Shown: positions 31,978-44,356, counted from the stretch's first letter. The stretch is 64,000 nucleotides of DNA from Hetaerina americana (GCA_022747635.1 JAKTNV010000002.1:833001-897000); one strand, 5' to 3'. A program made the numbers and translations. The notes: generated by a model not told the origin, from the sequence alone.

Positions 31978-34900
31978 AATGAATTTTAACGACTAAAGCC
32001 TAGAGACCAAAATAATGAAGTATTTAACGTCCGGATTTTAAAGTGATCATTAGAATAGCAATGTTCTTTCGTACCTTTACACCTGTCAAAATACAACACG
32101 ATAGGGCAGACTCGAAATACCAACCATAGAAATTCAATTCTAAGGGAGTAAGAACAACAATAAAATTCGCACAAGATACTACTTCCGGCCAAACAATAAT
32201 ACTAATCGGAGAGAGAGAGAGAGAGGAAGAGATCGGACGCATAGTGTTTCTGCTTTATTATACCATCGGGCTCTCACGAGGAATACCAAGTTACCTATTT
32301 TACGGAACCAAAGTACTCACCTCGTCCACTTTTTAATTGCCTCTTGCTAAACCAAAACGACACAGCAACTACGGCGAAGCAGAGAGAGAGAGAGAGGAGG
32401 GTGGTGATGGGGAAGGGGTTAGGCAAGGGCGAGGGATGATAACACGGCTAAATGTAACCTCGCAGCGCTTTTGCAATCATATTTCCCGCCAATCCATCCC
32501 CCGTCTCTTCCCCCGCACCCATTCCCGCAGTGACCTCCATGAGGAGTGAACCCTTTATAGGCCTTGGAATGGCATTTGCGATTGGAGGCTAATCGCGAAT
32601 ATTCCGTTTCGCTTCGTGGAGCCATGAATTGCCACTGGGTCGGAATGGGATCCCAATCTTCCCGGCCATCCCGTCTCCCTCCGCCCTGCCTTATTCCGAC
32701 TCGCCTTTCTGCCCACCCACCCACCCCACTCCCCGCCGTCCTCAAACGCTCCCGAGCGCCGGCTTCCTTCTTCGCCGCTCGGTAAACCGCACCCACGTTC
32801 CTTCGATTCCCGCACCCGATGATTGCGACGCATCACCACATTATGTTTAAACACGAAGTAGCATTTAATCCAGTTTTGAATATAGATCCAAAGGTTTACG
32901 AGAAAGCAAGACGACATCCTCACTACCTGGCATGGGACTCCACTCCCTTTACTTAAGTTTCCATCAAGGTGCTTGAGAGGTACAGATCAACACAATTCGC
33001 AATACTTTGATCCTTAGTAACAACTATACTTACTTGAACTTGATATTATTTTACGGGATATAAAATTCTCGGTAAGGTATCATAAAAAAACACAAAACGA
33101 CGAAATCTTTAAGCAATAAATGATTGGATATTGAAAAAGTGAATATGCCGTTGGAAAATAAGTAATTTTGAAATGAAAAGGTTAAAGTTTTGACGGATGT
33201 TCAACTAGAACCCAACAAAAATTGCAACATATAGAAAGAATATCGCAGCAAAAGCATATACTCATGTACAGGTGTACATACCTGTATTCATGGCTTACAC
33301 GCCGTAAAATAAAATAATCGTGGATATTTCTAATGAAAAACAGCATTACTAATCAATTAATTTTGATGCACACATTTCCATTTTACTTATTACGATTTTT
33401 ATCAAAAATTTTCACTTTTAATTTGATTTTCATAGATGTATTCCGCTCATACAATTGAAATCGGGCCGCATAATGAAATGAATAATTACAATTTACCAAT
33501 CCAAAGAATTATAATTTATCCTACAAGCTCAACGATCACTTTTATTAAGATCAGACAATAAAAATCAATGATATTTACATAGACATTACAGAATAATAAA
33601 TGGTAAGCCCGGTGTGTGCTGGTAGGTATTTACGTATTTAGAGTAAGTCGCTAAATATGTAGTTAAATAAAATGTCATAATGATTAATTTCTTTCGGCTA
33701 TTTCTAAAGATTACGCTCTCTGAGTTAATATGATACAATGTCGGAATAAATCATATGTGCAATAACGGGCAATCTTGGGTAACGTACACATCCCTGTTTT
33801 TGAAATTATAGTATTAGACAAAACACTACAATATGATTAAAGTTTGGGGGCTCGTCGAGATTCAGCCAACAACAACAACAGGGACGAAGCAGCTAAACTA
33901 GTATTTCTTGAAATCATTTCCATTAAGATGTCATGGAAAAATTGATTCCAATTCTTACGTCCCCAATGAAAATTTCATTATCTCCGCCCATTAACCTTTC
34001 TTAGCATATGATTCAAAGTAGGTTTTCCCATACCACTTTCATGCCAACATTTCTTACCAATTGTACCATTTATCATATGGCATCGTCGCTTATGAAATAA
34101 AATTACGCTAAATAGCAAGCATAGATTATCTTATATTTCCGCTAAAATATAGTTTTACATTCATATTAATGAATCTATTTCCAAAGTCGTATTTTTTTTA
34201 ACCGAAAACCATTTCGAACTTAATATACCATAGCATTCGTAGCACGCAGGTAATAGATTTTTTCGGTAAACTTTGCAGAATAAACTTCACAGTGGACTCC
34301 AGGAACAATTGCAAATTCGTTAGACGTATTCGCTTATATTTTTTCATTGCTATTATGTCCAATATTAATATTATTAGAAATGAGCTCTCACGGCTAGTAA
34401 TATTGAATGAATGTAAAACTCCAATAGCCGTAAACAGTTTACCTTTCCAAACAAAGTACAAATGAAATTAGTTGGCTAGCGCCACAAGTCAAGAAGGGGT
34501 AAAAGGTAAAAAGGAGAGGATAAGACATGTGAATACGAATACGCGTACTTCGGCCACAAAGTACCCCTCTTCAGCGTACTGAAGGGTAATCGTCACGACA
34601 ACACAAGTCGAAGTGAGAAAGGGTAAGGGCAATCCGAAGAATATATAGTGTTGCATGTGGGGGGGAGGGGGGTGGTGAAAAAGACAAGAGCCAATAGACA
34701 AGTTGCCTTTCACTTCTCCCTCCCCCATCTACGTTCGCTTAACGGTTGTGCTAAGCTTCCCCTCCACTTCTCCCCCCTTTTTGCAACGGTCATTTCCTTG
34801 ACCGTGTAATTACCCCTCCCCCTCACTACATAACCTATCTTTTCAAACTCCTCTACCATCAGCATTGTCCAATTATGTCCAATAACCTTTTATTTCTATT

Positions 34901-35746
34901 CTCCGCTCCCTCTTTTCTGACACAGAGGATATTACTGTCGTATCCACTGTGATTAGTTGATCTCTTGCAAATCTCTCAGGGTTCCCTTAGCGCTTCACGA
35001 AAATATGGGTTCTACAAACGCGTAGTCTAATTAATCGAACGGTAGATTTCAGGACAGAATGCTTTGAAGGCTGCAATAATCAATCTTCCTTATGGCCCTT
35101 ATCTGTACTTTCATTCTGACACTAACCGAGTCTAATAGTACGTCCTTTTGTCTTTCAATTTCTTTCTTTTGTGATGTTGTTACCTGTTTATTCATTAAAT
35201 ATGCAGTTAAGGAAGTAACCATTTAATTTCTAGGTATCTTATAAATGGTTCAACTGTCTTCATAACCGATGAATCGGACCAAGTACGTATGCACCAGTCG
35301 AGTTCTTTAGAAATGCCCATGCCTGCCTGAATAACCATAGGATGGATGGTGGCGTGGAATGGCATTTAGACAGCGGTCAGTAATTAGCATTTTCCGGTTT
35401 CCCATCTTCCAGATACCACTGCCTTGGCATTTTAATATTAAGTCAATAGCAAAAATAAATGATGAACAACTTTCACCGACGAGAAATCTACGAAAGACCT
35501 TTAGATTTTCAAGTGTTCTCAAAGCAAGTTTCATCTTTTCTCAGAGCATCTCAAGTGAGTATTTTTTCTTACACGAAGTAATACACCGATGGGGTCATCT
35601 GTTTTAAAAACTGCTCACGTCTTTCATCTTGAGGCATTTTCCATGCACGATTGCGTAATTGGATTGTTTTCTTCCCTCCTAAATGCTGAACCAATATCAA
35701 TCAATATCCATAATTCCATTGCATTATCATTCCGATGTCACTATCA
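31978..35746. other. No confident gene; contains a CpG-rich patch at 32340-32850
   Basis: Mostly AT-rich and non-coding. Between 32340 and 32850 there is a GA tract, then a C-rich, CpG-containing patch with overlapping low-complexity ORFs on both strands. It could be a promoter or an unrecognised exon, but I see no splice or family evidence. Confidence 0.4.
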
Positions 35747-35748
35747 TA

Positions 35749-36457
35749 CAGGGTCTGCACCAAAATAAATAGAATTAGATTTTCCCACCGACGTGGATGG
35801 TTGAAGTGGGGCAATTCGTGATGGAAACGTGGCCGGAGGTCTTGGGAGAGCAACGCGACCCGCGTCGGTTTTCTGCGGGCCGTTTCAGTGCGTCAAGATC
35901 GCTGCTAGACTGGACCCCTGTTCGAGGGTCGCATCTCCAATACGCGATATATCGCTTTCCTTAAAAACGAAAAGCAATTACATTGTGCGCCAAGGTCGGA
36001 AGCTTAAGGTTCGGGATATGAAGCAATGTCTCGAGGAATGATTTTCCGCGGGCAAAAGATGTTCCAGGAGGACAGAGAGGAAGTTGACGACGAGAAACGC
36101 CCTGGGCGTCCGTCAACGACACAGTGCGATGAAAATGTTTATAAGGTATGAACTCCTATGGTGAAAGTGACCTTTTGTCCCGACGCAGCACCGCCGGACT
36201 TCTTTTTGCTCCCAAGAATGAAAAGGAGCTAGAAGGGCAACCATTTTGGAACGGTGGATAACGTCAAAGTGGCCGTGACCAGATTCCCGTCGACGACTTC
36301 CAGGAAAAGTGCCGCGACCGGCAGAGGCGCTGGCATCATCGGTGTGTCGATGCGCGAGGGTTCTATTTTGAAGAATAAGAATTTTAGCGATTCGTAATAT
36401 GAGATAAAATTAATATTTTTCCTCGACTCTTTCCACTTATTTTTGGAACCGACCTTG
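35749..36457 (+). mobile_element. Internally deleted, decayed mariner
   Basis: The left end CAGGGTCTGCACCAAAATAA (then ATAGAA) and the right end, read inward, CAAGGTCGGTTCCAAAAATA (then AGTGGAA) are inverted repeats with TA outside both (35747-35748 and 36458-36459). The interior reads 'MFQEDREEVDDEKRPGRPST' (near 36058), the HTH linker, then jumps near 36150 to 'PPDFFLLPRMK', the third-Asp region, and the C-terminus. The catalytic core between them is gone. Confidence 0.82.
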
Positions 36458-36459
36458 TA

Positions 36460-37780
36460 ATACCAGTTATTTTCTCCTTGCCCTTCTTCAATGATTCAAT
36501 GCCCCTATCCAATAATTACCAGGTTTTACGTTACTTCTGTTTCCTTTCTCATTACCATTATTTATTTTCAGAACTATCCGTGCCATGGTAATCCGCTAAT
36601 GCAAATTTTGAGATTTGTACTATGACGCTGAAATTATGAATAAATTACCAACCATCTACCTGTTTTTGTAAGTTATTTCTTCCGTTGATTCACAGCAGTC
36701 GATGCATGGTATATTTCTCCCGATTATGGCATCTGATGAAATGCGCACTCCACGCAGCCATGCACGCATCACTACTCTAAACGTGCATCGTCCCCTGACA
36801 ACGTTTTTCAGTCGTGAACAATAAATAAGATAATTATTAAGGAACAGATACGGCAATATTCGCGGACAATTCAAATAACGTAATATAGGTTGGACTACCC
36901 AAAAAGACTTCATTACTATTACTCTCAGTTATGAGGTATTCTTATGCAAATAAATATTCATGATTGCATTGAATGCTCCTAACTAAGGTAATGAAACCCA
37001 TACTGGCCCATTAATTCGAACCCAAGTGTCTGTTGAAAAAGATATGATTTTTTTTTAAGGAATAAAAGTAGAAATTATTTCTGCGTGATCGAGTGTTTCA
37101 AAATAATTCGCCAATGATTTAAGTAAGCAGGCAGCCTTTTTCATAAATATCCTTTTCCCCTGAGGTGCGCATTAAAGCCGACAAAGACTCCTCAGTGTAG
37201 CTGCAAATTCCCGTGATGGCAAACACTCCGACTTTTCATTAGCATTCTCTCGAAACTGCGACGCAGGAAATCATTACTGCGTCAGTAAAAAGACTGGAAA
37301 TCAATTCACTAGAGCATCAAGAATATACCACGTGACGGGATGGAAAATAAACATTTCATTAATGACACTGTTGTCAAAGAACTCCGTTCCGGAAGTGCCC
37401 TTTGACTGGAATGCTGAAGAAACATTAGAAGTAGCACAAGAGAAAGGTTTGAGCAGAGGACAAACGCGGGTGATTAAGTTAGAATTGCAGCAAATGATCA
37501 AGAAGTAATCAATCATTCATATAACCAATAGGCTGTCTTGTTTAAAAGTTGTTTGTTTAATGTTTGTTAAAAAAAGGCGTTTTGTTTAATAAATTGTTTA
37601 AAAAAATAAATCGGAAAAACAACTGTATAGGAACAAGTAGGAAGTGTAGACATCGGAGTAAACACTATCAATATAGAACGAAAATTAACCAAACAAAAAT
37701 GAATGAGACACTAAATGAGTAAGAAGGCTTTGCTAAAAATTGCAAGAAATAAACTAGTGCGTATGATACTATTCACACAT
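36460..37780. other. No gene seen
   Basis: AT-rich non-coding sequence. Confidence 0.5.
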
Positions 37781-37784
37781 TTGA

Positions 37785-38440
37785 ACAGTATTTTGAGGAA
37801 AGATGGAAACAGAAGCAGACATACAGCAGGAGAGGGTCAGAAGAAGAGGTGGACCAAGGAAGAGATGGCTACAGGATGTGGAGGATGATTGGAAGGCATT
37901 GGGAGTTACAAGATGGAGGGAAAATCAAGAACAAGAAGTGAATGGAGGCATATCATAGAAGAAGTGAAGGCCCACCTGCCAGGCTGTCGAGCTGCATGGG
38001 GTGATGATACTAGAAGAGGAATTAATTATCGAAAAAATTGTTTTCAAGATTTGATGATAGTGACACCAAGGAGAAGCGTTAAAAAACATTAGTTAAGAAT
38101 TCAAAACGGAGCAAAGCGCTACGTGCATTCAGAGGTGAGAGTGATATTTGAGATCAGGCGATGAGCATAGATTAGTCCTTGGGATATGGATACGAAAAAG
38201 AATGTGACAATAAGTTGGACGGAGAGGCGGACGAACGAGAAAAATTATAATGTGATGCGAAAAGTTGCTACGTAAAATTCAATGAGTGCCAAAAAGCGGG
38301 AGGAAGAACTTTTGAGGGGGGGGGAGTGGGAGGGAGTATTAGAAGGGGGATATTAGATACGCGGAGAAGAGAAAGCAAAAGGAAAGACTCATTCGACTTA
38401 TTATACCAGGACATAGGAAAGAAAAGTGTGCGAGTGTGGG
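37785..38440 (+). pseudogene. RTE-type retrotransposon C-terminal remnants
   Basis: One frame near 37830-37930 reads 'RRGPRKRWLQDVEDDWKALG' or close to it, then 'VTRWRENQEQ', matching the RTE C-terminal block 'RGRPRKRW.DDVE.DL..LGV..WR'. Further on, 'ISWTERRTNEKN' (near 38210) resembles the block 'WTER+TNEEVL' seen at 375-410. The order is not collinear, so at least two pieces may be present. Confidence 0.6.
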
Positions 38441-38683
38441 GAATAGCAGGGTTTCCTACGTATCACGAAGGAGTTCCACGTCATCCAACATTGTACACTC
38501 GAAGACAAACAGAAGAAAGATTTGATTGAGACCCACGAAGCAAAACAAAAAGAGATGTGGGCAGCAAAATGAAAAAAAAATTCTTTGTATGATTTCACGG
38601 TGAGTTTTTTATCAATTACTTTATACATGCATTTAGCATCCACAATGGGCTTTGGGGGGGTGGAGAGAACTAAAAAAATCATA

Positions 38684-39001
38684 TCAATACGCGAACATCA
38701 CCCTTTTCTTAACCAAGTACGGTAAATATTTTGGGTCAGTTTGAATAAAAGCTAATTCCTCACCCAGAACTTCCTCTAACGGAATCATAATACCTGCCAC
38801 ATTCGTTTTTGTCGCATTCACCCACGTACAGAATTCACTCAGGAATTCACGCAAAAGTTCTGGGGCGAAAGGTTCCGAAACGTAATGGCATTCATTTACA
38901 TCTGTATGGTCTATCAGCATCCGGGCCTTAATGTCGTTCACTGATGGGAGTGGCCTAAAGTTGTTACTTTGTGGAAGCAAAGCATATCGGGGGGTGGACA
39001 C
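38684..39001 (-). CDS. Unrecognised ORF, possible exon or element fragment
   Basis: A minus-strand open frame runs to a stop at 38684. It stays open upstream to about 39055 (basic 'RPRKSKQRPRTPKLIRKN'), and the first clear block is 'TPRYALLPQSNNFRPLPSVN'. It continues with 'NECHYVSEPFAPELLREFLS', 'EFCTWVNATKTNVAGIMIPL' and 'EEVLGEELAFIQTDPKYLPY', an even amino-acid mix unlike the low-complexity ORFs nearby. I do not recognise the family. It has no ATG near its start, so it could be an internal or last exon, or part of a mobile element cut by the PLE end at 39112. Confidence 0.4.
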   Translation of the reverse strand: MSTPRYALLPQSNNFRPLPSVNDIKARMLIDHTDVNECHYVSEPFAPELLREFLSEFCTWVNATKTNVAGIMIPLEEVLGEELAFIQTDPKYLPYLVKKRVMFAY

Positions 39002-39111
39002 TGTGTTTTTCCGAATGAGTTTTGGTGTACGTGGCCTTTGTTTTGACTTGCGTGGTCTTTATAAATACTTTGTAGGTTGAAACATGAGTCTCGTATGTTG
39101 AAATAGTTGCG

Positions 39112-39420
39112 GTGAGCATGTTGTTCTATTTTCCGATTTTGTGTCAATTCCACCCCTTCCCTCTCCCTTTCCTCTCCCCAACCATTCCTTTCACCCCTCC
39201 TTCGCCTCCCATTCTCCCCTTCCCCTGGCCCCCTTCCCTTTCTCTCGCACCCCTCACCTCAACAATTCCAGCAGTCATTACTTCTATACCTTCAGAGGAA
39301 GACGGATTGTTTCCGTCGAAATATCAAGAAAATACGTGTGAGTGTTCTCTTTTTTGTGTTTCTATATTGTGTGTTACTGTGTATTGTACTATTCGGCACT
39401 TCGGTGTTACGTCTACGAAA

Positions 39421-39422
<2 letters not shown>
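39112..39422 (+). mobile_element. Penelope-like element 3' end (C-rich tail plus terminal repeat)
   Basis: The C-rich tract with repeated 'ccttccc' and 'ctctcccc' corresponds to the 3' untranslated region of the family-B PLE (minus strand, 15800-15950). It is followed by a repeat with a hammerhead-like arrangement: CAGAGGAAGACGGA, a TTGT loop, then TTCCGTCGAAA (39292-39320). The core CUGAUGA is not kept. It stops at the (TA)n tract. Confidence 0.6.

Positions 39423-39493
<71 letters not shown>
39423..39493. repeat. (TA)n microsatellite
   Basis: About 35 TA units between the PLE 3' end and the palindrome. Confidence 0.97.
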
Positions 39494-39496
<3 letters not shown>

Positions 39497-39723
39497 ACAG
39501 ATGTAGATTTTTAGAATATAGAGACACAAAGAAAGGACACTCACAATTTGTTATTTTACGTTTCGACAGCACGGCTTTCGTCTTCAGAATCAGAATCACG
39601 GCTGTCGTCTTCAGAATTGATTCTGAAGACGACAGCCGTGCTGTCGAAACGTAAAATAACAAATTGTGAGTGTCCTTTCTTTGTGTTTCTATATTCTAAA
39701 AATCTACATCTGTGTTTTTATAT
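39490..39723. repeat. Large palindrome (inverted pair of PLE-type terminal repeats), copy 2
   Basis: The arms are nearly the same as those at 15364-15582. The right arm, plus strand, reads CTGAAGA (39623-39629), CGACAGC-CGT-GCTGTC and GAAA (39646-39649), then CGTAAAATAAC: a hammerhead-like core with U-to-A in CUGAUGA. The left arm is the inverted copy plus a partial duplication of about 25 bp near the centre ('cttcagaatcagaat'). It abuts (TA)n on one side and the HTH-only mariner on the other. Confidence 0.85.
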
Positions 39724-39724
39724 A

Positions 39725-40477
39725 CGAGGGTCATCCGGAAAGTAGTACCCGTTCGTGCCGCATGAAGTGCTGACGACGCGAGTAGCCGCTGGACGAGGTC
39801 AGATAGCTTCAGTGGCTTGTCTGCCTTCTCTGAGCCAAGTTGCGTGACGCTAGCATTGCCTGTGTTGTTTCTGTGATTGTTTACAATGTTTAAAAAAATT
39901 GAGAACGCCGCCAGTTGTGAAGTGAGGGCAGTGATTAAATTCCTCAATGCAAGAAACGTTCGCCCATGTGATATTCATCGCCAATTAAAGGAGGTGTATG
40001 GAGACAATGTAATGGACGAGTCGTCTGTTCGGCGGTGGTGTCGCAACTTCAACATGGGGAGGGGGAACACACACGACGATGAGCGTTCGGAGAGACCGTC
40101 TGTCATTACAGACCAACTGGTGAGCTCAGTTGACGAATTCGTGAGGAACGATCGGCGCGTCACAATTGATGACATCTGTGAGCATTTTCCCAATGTTTCT
40201 CGAACAATTGTTCATGAAATTGTTAAACACCATCTGCATTATGCAAAAATTTGTGCAAGATGGGTCCCTCGCGTATCTCAATGAGCTGGCGGCGAAGGAC
40301 TATGCAGCAGGAATACAGAAACTTGTCACACGTTATGACAAATGCCTTAATTTGCTTGGAGATTATGTTGAGAAGTAGTTTAAAGTATCCTCTTTCAAAT
40401 AAAATTTTTTATGTTTGTTAATATTTACTTTTGTGTCTTTATTTCACGAACGGGTACTACTTTCCGGATGACCCTCG
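39725..40477 (+). mobile_element. HTH-only mariner derivative, copy 2 (753 bp)
   Basis: It is base-for-base the same as 545-1297 except at 39732 (C for G) and the last base (G for T). Its left end lies at a TA next to the palindrome. The right-hand TA is replaced by TG at the start of a (TG/TA)n tract. The first bases here (CGAGGGTCATCCGG) make a better inverted repeat than copy 1. Confidence 0.93.
39877..40284 (+). CDS. Truncated mariner transposase, DNA-binding domain only (copy 2)
   Basis: The 135-residue product is identical to that at 697-1104: two HTH motifs around the 'DDERSERP' linker, ending after 'ARWVPR' with no catalytic Asp. Identity over the whole ORF reflects recent movement and does not by itself prove selection. 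Confidence 0.8.
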   Translation: MFTMFKKIENAASCEVRAVIKFLNARNVRPCDIHRQLKEVYGDNVMDESSVRRWCRNFNMGRGNTHDDERSERPSVITDQLVSSVDEFVRNDRRVTIDDICEHFPNVSRTIVHEIVKHHLHYAKICARWVPRVSQ

Positions 40478-40503
40478 TGTGTGTGTATATATATATATAT
40501 ATA
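40477..40503. repeat. (TG/TA)n microsatellite
   Basis: A short TG then TA repeat directly at the right end of the mariner derivative. Confidence 0.85.
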
Positions 40504-41164
40504 ATCATAATGCACGCATTATGATTATATTCTCCTTCTATCAGGAGAGAAATTCAATCACAAGGAAAATTAAAGGGAGATCTTGTAAGGAAGACAAAGG
40601 GACAAGTACATTGGAAAATTTTAAAAAACATAAAACTAATAAGCAATCAAGAGGTGTGAGAGAATGAAAACTGAATAGATAAGAATGCAGGGCTTCAGTA
40701 AACGAATCCTTGGATTGAAATACTGATGATGATCACGATGGCCTTTATTCCATTAAACGCGATGCAGTAACATCAACGCCAGATAAAGTCTAACAATTCA
40801 AAAGTTTTTTTCGTGTCTTCGCGAGCGTTCCGTAAATGCTCGGATACGTTCGGAGCAAGTTATGTTTCTGCTCATTCCAGAGCATTACTTCACGCCCAGC
40901 CAAGGGTTAGTGTAGCACAAATACATGTACCTAACTGGCGAGGTCACATTAAGGAATTATTCTTTAAAGTGCTTCTTTTGATAACTCATTTGAAGCTACA
41001 TAGCCAACTTGCCAAATAAAAAACACATTTTATTATTTTTAAGTACTTCTCACAACTACTTCAATTCAATCGCTGAATCATTTGCTTCAATCGCTATTTC
41101 AAACTCACATTTAAACATTAAACCATTTATTAAAATGAAACGAAATAATTGACTTTGTAATTAC
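40504..41164. other. No gene seen
   Basis: Non-coding; an ORF at 40813-41019 has no recognised motif. Confidence 0.45.
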
Positions 41165-41240
41165 ACACGCTTTATTTAAAAAACGACCCAGGTTTCGGTT
41201 TGTATGTCACCATCAGGTGTTTCTCATATAAATAAACTTA
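41165..41240 (-). ncRNA. Degenerate hammerhead-like terminal-repeat remnant
   Basis: On the minus strand CUGAUGG (41216-41210) is followed by a weak GGU/ACC stem, GAAA (41196-41193) and CCUGGGUC, with the GUC triplet at 41187-41185 (complement). The final A of CUGAUGA is missing. This is the layout of PLE-type hammerheads, from a family different from those at 15364 and 19883. Confidence 0.45.
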
Positions 41241-41245
41241 GTGTA

Positions 41246-42270
41246 TGCGAGATCTGTGCAAAAAGTATCGCGAATTTGAATTTGTCGCGGGTTACGTCTT
41301 CAATTGACTTCGATTTATTTGTGGCGTTATGTTGATAATTATGTCTCTCACTTATGCCGAAAAGTTCCGTCATTTTGAATGTTCAGTGAATTGCTGACAG
41401 CTGTTTTGCTTGGACATGTTTTGGCTTGTCTTCGACTTTCGCCTGTTCCAAAAAATAGATCAAAGAATCTGTATCAAATTTTGTGTGAAACACGAATTTA
41501 AATGCGCGGGCGCATTCCGAATGTTGACTGTGGCATATGGAGAAGCTACCTTGGATCGAAGCATAGTTTATCGGTGGTAAAAAATGTTCTCAGAAGGCCG
41601 AGAAGATGTGAACGACGAAACGCGAGCCGGACGCCCGAGCACGTCAACAACAGACGAAAACATTCATGAAGTGAAGAAAATAGTATTGGCCAATCGTCGA
41701 ATCACCGTTAGAGAAGTTACTGAGGACCTAAATATATCGATCGTCTCGTGCCATTCCATTTTCACCAATGATTTGGGCATGACATGGGTCGCCGCGATGT
41801 TGCTACCAAAATTGCTAAATTTCGACTAATAACAGCAACGAATTTACATTGCTGATGAGGTGTTGGACTCGGTCCGCGACGACCCAAATTTGCTCCAAAG
41901 GGTCATAACTGGTGACGAATCATGGGTTTATGGTTATGACGTGGAAACTGAAGCTCAATCATCCCAATGAAAGCTGCAGCACGAGCCAAGACCGAAAAAA
42001 GCGCGCCTAGTTCCGTCAAATGTGAAAGGTTTGCTCACAGTTTTCTTCATTTGCAGGGGTATGGTGCATCATGACTTCTTTCCACAGGGTAGGGTGGTAA
42101 ATAAGGAATATAACCTGCAAGGTTTGCGCGAGGCAATCCGCCAAAAATGCCTGCGCAAGTGTATAATATCTAATGGGGATTACTTTGAAGGGGACTAAAT
42201 AGATATTCATGAATAAATAAAGATTTTTTGAAAAAACACAAATGCCGCGATACTTTTTTGACAGACCCCG
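41246..42270 (+). mobile_element. Decayed mariner, related to the intact copy
   Basis: The ends are inverted: GCGAGATCTGTGCAAAAAGT (then ATCGCG) on the left, and GGGGTCTGTCAAAAAAGTAT (then CGCGG) read inward on the right, with TA outside (41244-41245 and 42271-42272). The interior reads 'QRICIKFCVKHEFKCA', 'FSEGREDVNDETRAGRPSTS', then 'ITVREVTEDLNIS', 'VITGDESWVYGYD' (first Asp, near 41910) and 'NGDYFEGD'. A deletion near 42160 removes the second and third Asp, and there are stops at 41829 and others. It is the same lineage as the element at 22541 by 'IKFCVK' and 'GDYFEGD'. Confidence 0.88.
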
Positions 42271-42272
42271 TA

Positions 42273-44314
42273 TATATTCGGATCGAGGGAGGGGGGTTAG
42301 TCAGAGAGGGAGGGTGGACGGGTAAAAAGGTTAAAATGTAGCCGGGAGAAAAAGAGAATTACATCCGTCGGTGTCAATCGTTGACTTGGAAGAGTGGTAG
42401 GAGTGGGGAGTGGGAGGGATTCAACATTTCGTTGGCTAGTTCATCCTTGCAACGGAGGACCTATTTCAAAATTTCCAACTGCTCCAAAGCATCGAGCCTT
42501 TGACTTTAAATTTTCCAAATGAAGTATTTTTAGTCACAAAGTCACTTTTGTAGTCACTTTCGATGAGGCATGCTTTGTTCTTATTTTTTAGACCTGTTCG
42601 ATGTTCTTAAATTCTTTCTTTAATTTTTCGTCCCGTTTGCCCAATATACTTCGTGTTACATTCCGAGCACTTTAATTTATTCACTCCGCTCCTCTCGTTT
42701 TTTGGGACTTTTTCTCTAGTGTAAGAGAGATCAGGTTCTTAGGCATGAACCGCTGTAACAGGCACATTTGATTTTTTCCTTAAGCAAAATTTTGATTACA
42801 TTTTGAGCAACAATCCCTAGATATTTAAATTAAATGTGTGGAATTACAGTCAATTATTCAATTTCAATATGTTATGCAAATTCTATAAAGTTACACCGGA
42901 GACAACAAATGTTATTAATTTTTAAACATTTTTATTTTCCCTCTTGACGATACAACGGTAACAATTTACTCCACATTGTGTTCGGCGTCCATGCAAGAAA
43001 ATCAGGTTTTCAATGCTTCAAAAAGAACAGGAGCAGCTTTTAAAATTCAATATTTTCCACGATTTCATTCAATCCAGGAGCAATTGTTACCCTAATTCAG
43101 AATAAAGCTGGAAGGAATGATTGATGTACTTACTTCATAAATAGCATTATCTAGGGAATTTCTGTTGATGGATAAATATCTCAATCTCTGTTGATGGTTA
43201 AAAATAAAATCTCATTGGCCTGGAAACGTCTAGGTAAAGCAGGGAGGCCGATAGAACGGCTTACACTTGGCACGTCGACAAAATTCAGACAAGCGCTTTC
43301 CCCATTTCCGATTTCCCAAAATTTTCCCAAACATTTTTCCCTATTCTATCGCTTGATTTTCGAAGAATATGACAAAATTTGAACAGGAGATGAAACTTGA
43401 CAAAGAAGTACGTAGGTCTTACACGGTGTTATCTTGAATTTTTTTTTAATCAAAACCTCTTTCGGCAATTGCGAATTCTCTGATTTTTGAAACCTGAATC
43501 CTCAACACGAGCCCGCTTCAAGGTGGATATAACCAGGCATCTCCTAAACTGCCGTATTCCTATTTTAAAATATAGCATAGGATAATATCTAGATTCCGAT
43601 CAGACTTGGTTTAAATAGTTAAACTCTAACTCAAAGAAAATGAACCGGGAAATAAAGGAAATATCCCCGCCTACCTAATAAAAATTGACTGTTTGCTTCG
43701 ACTCACAGTATTGAACGGCCTACTCCACACCACTAAATGCAAAAGTCACCTAGCAACGGATACATTGGAATCACCAATTGTAATTTATAACTAAATATTC
43801 AGTTCATGTGCAAAAAATTGCTGAGGATTATTTTTTCACATTTCCTTTCGCAAAGAGAAGCCCAATGAATGGATGATCTGGAAATATCGTTTAACTTCGC
43901 ATAGCCCGTAATAGCTTGACAGAGAAAGGTCAAATCAGAATCTGGTAATTAAATATTCCATTTGCATTTTTATTTAATTTCATAACATGTTTTTATGTTT
44001 TAGCCTATGTTTCGATCTAGGTGCGATCGACGCGTTATTTTCGATGCGTGTGCTGTGTAACCAAGGAAAGTTGCCATTTGTGTAAACTAATTGAGTGCAC
44101 AGGTGCATGGCAGCATAATAGGTTCCGGCTATGTCCGGAGCCAATTCAGTGGCGTGTGTTGAAAGCCGAGTAAACAGGAGCACACCTGCACCACGGCACC
44201 ATCGACCAGTGCCCGAGATGCACTTCACCGGGATAAGGTCCACGTTGCTGCCCACGTGTCAACGGATGACCGGTCCTCAGGACTGAATGCCAAATTCACA
44301 GAAACACGGCGTTC
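42273..44314. other. No gene seen
   Basis: Non-coding as far as I can see. The stretch from 43980 onward may be repeat-derived because of the motif at 44320. Confidence 0.45.
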
Positions 44315-44356
44315 AGCTCTGAAGGGCATGAAGACGTCTTCGGTTGAAACGTCGGC
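44315..44356 (+). ncRNA. Degenerate hammerhead-like motif
   Basis: GCATGA (44326-44331) is followed by AGAC-GTCTTC-GGTT as a possible stem II, then GAAA (44346-44349) and CGTC. The CUGAUGA box is altered (CU lost). It resembles PLE-type terminal repeats and is probably a relic. Confidence 0.4.

Noticed and set aside
40717..40740. CTGATGATGA string on the plus strand as another hammerhead
   Set aside because: No GAAA or pairing stem II follows within a sensible distance.
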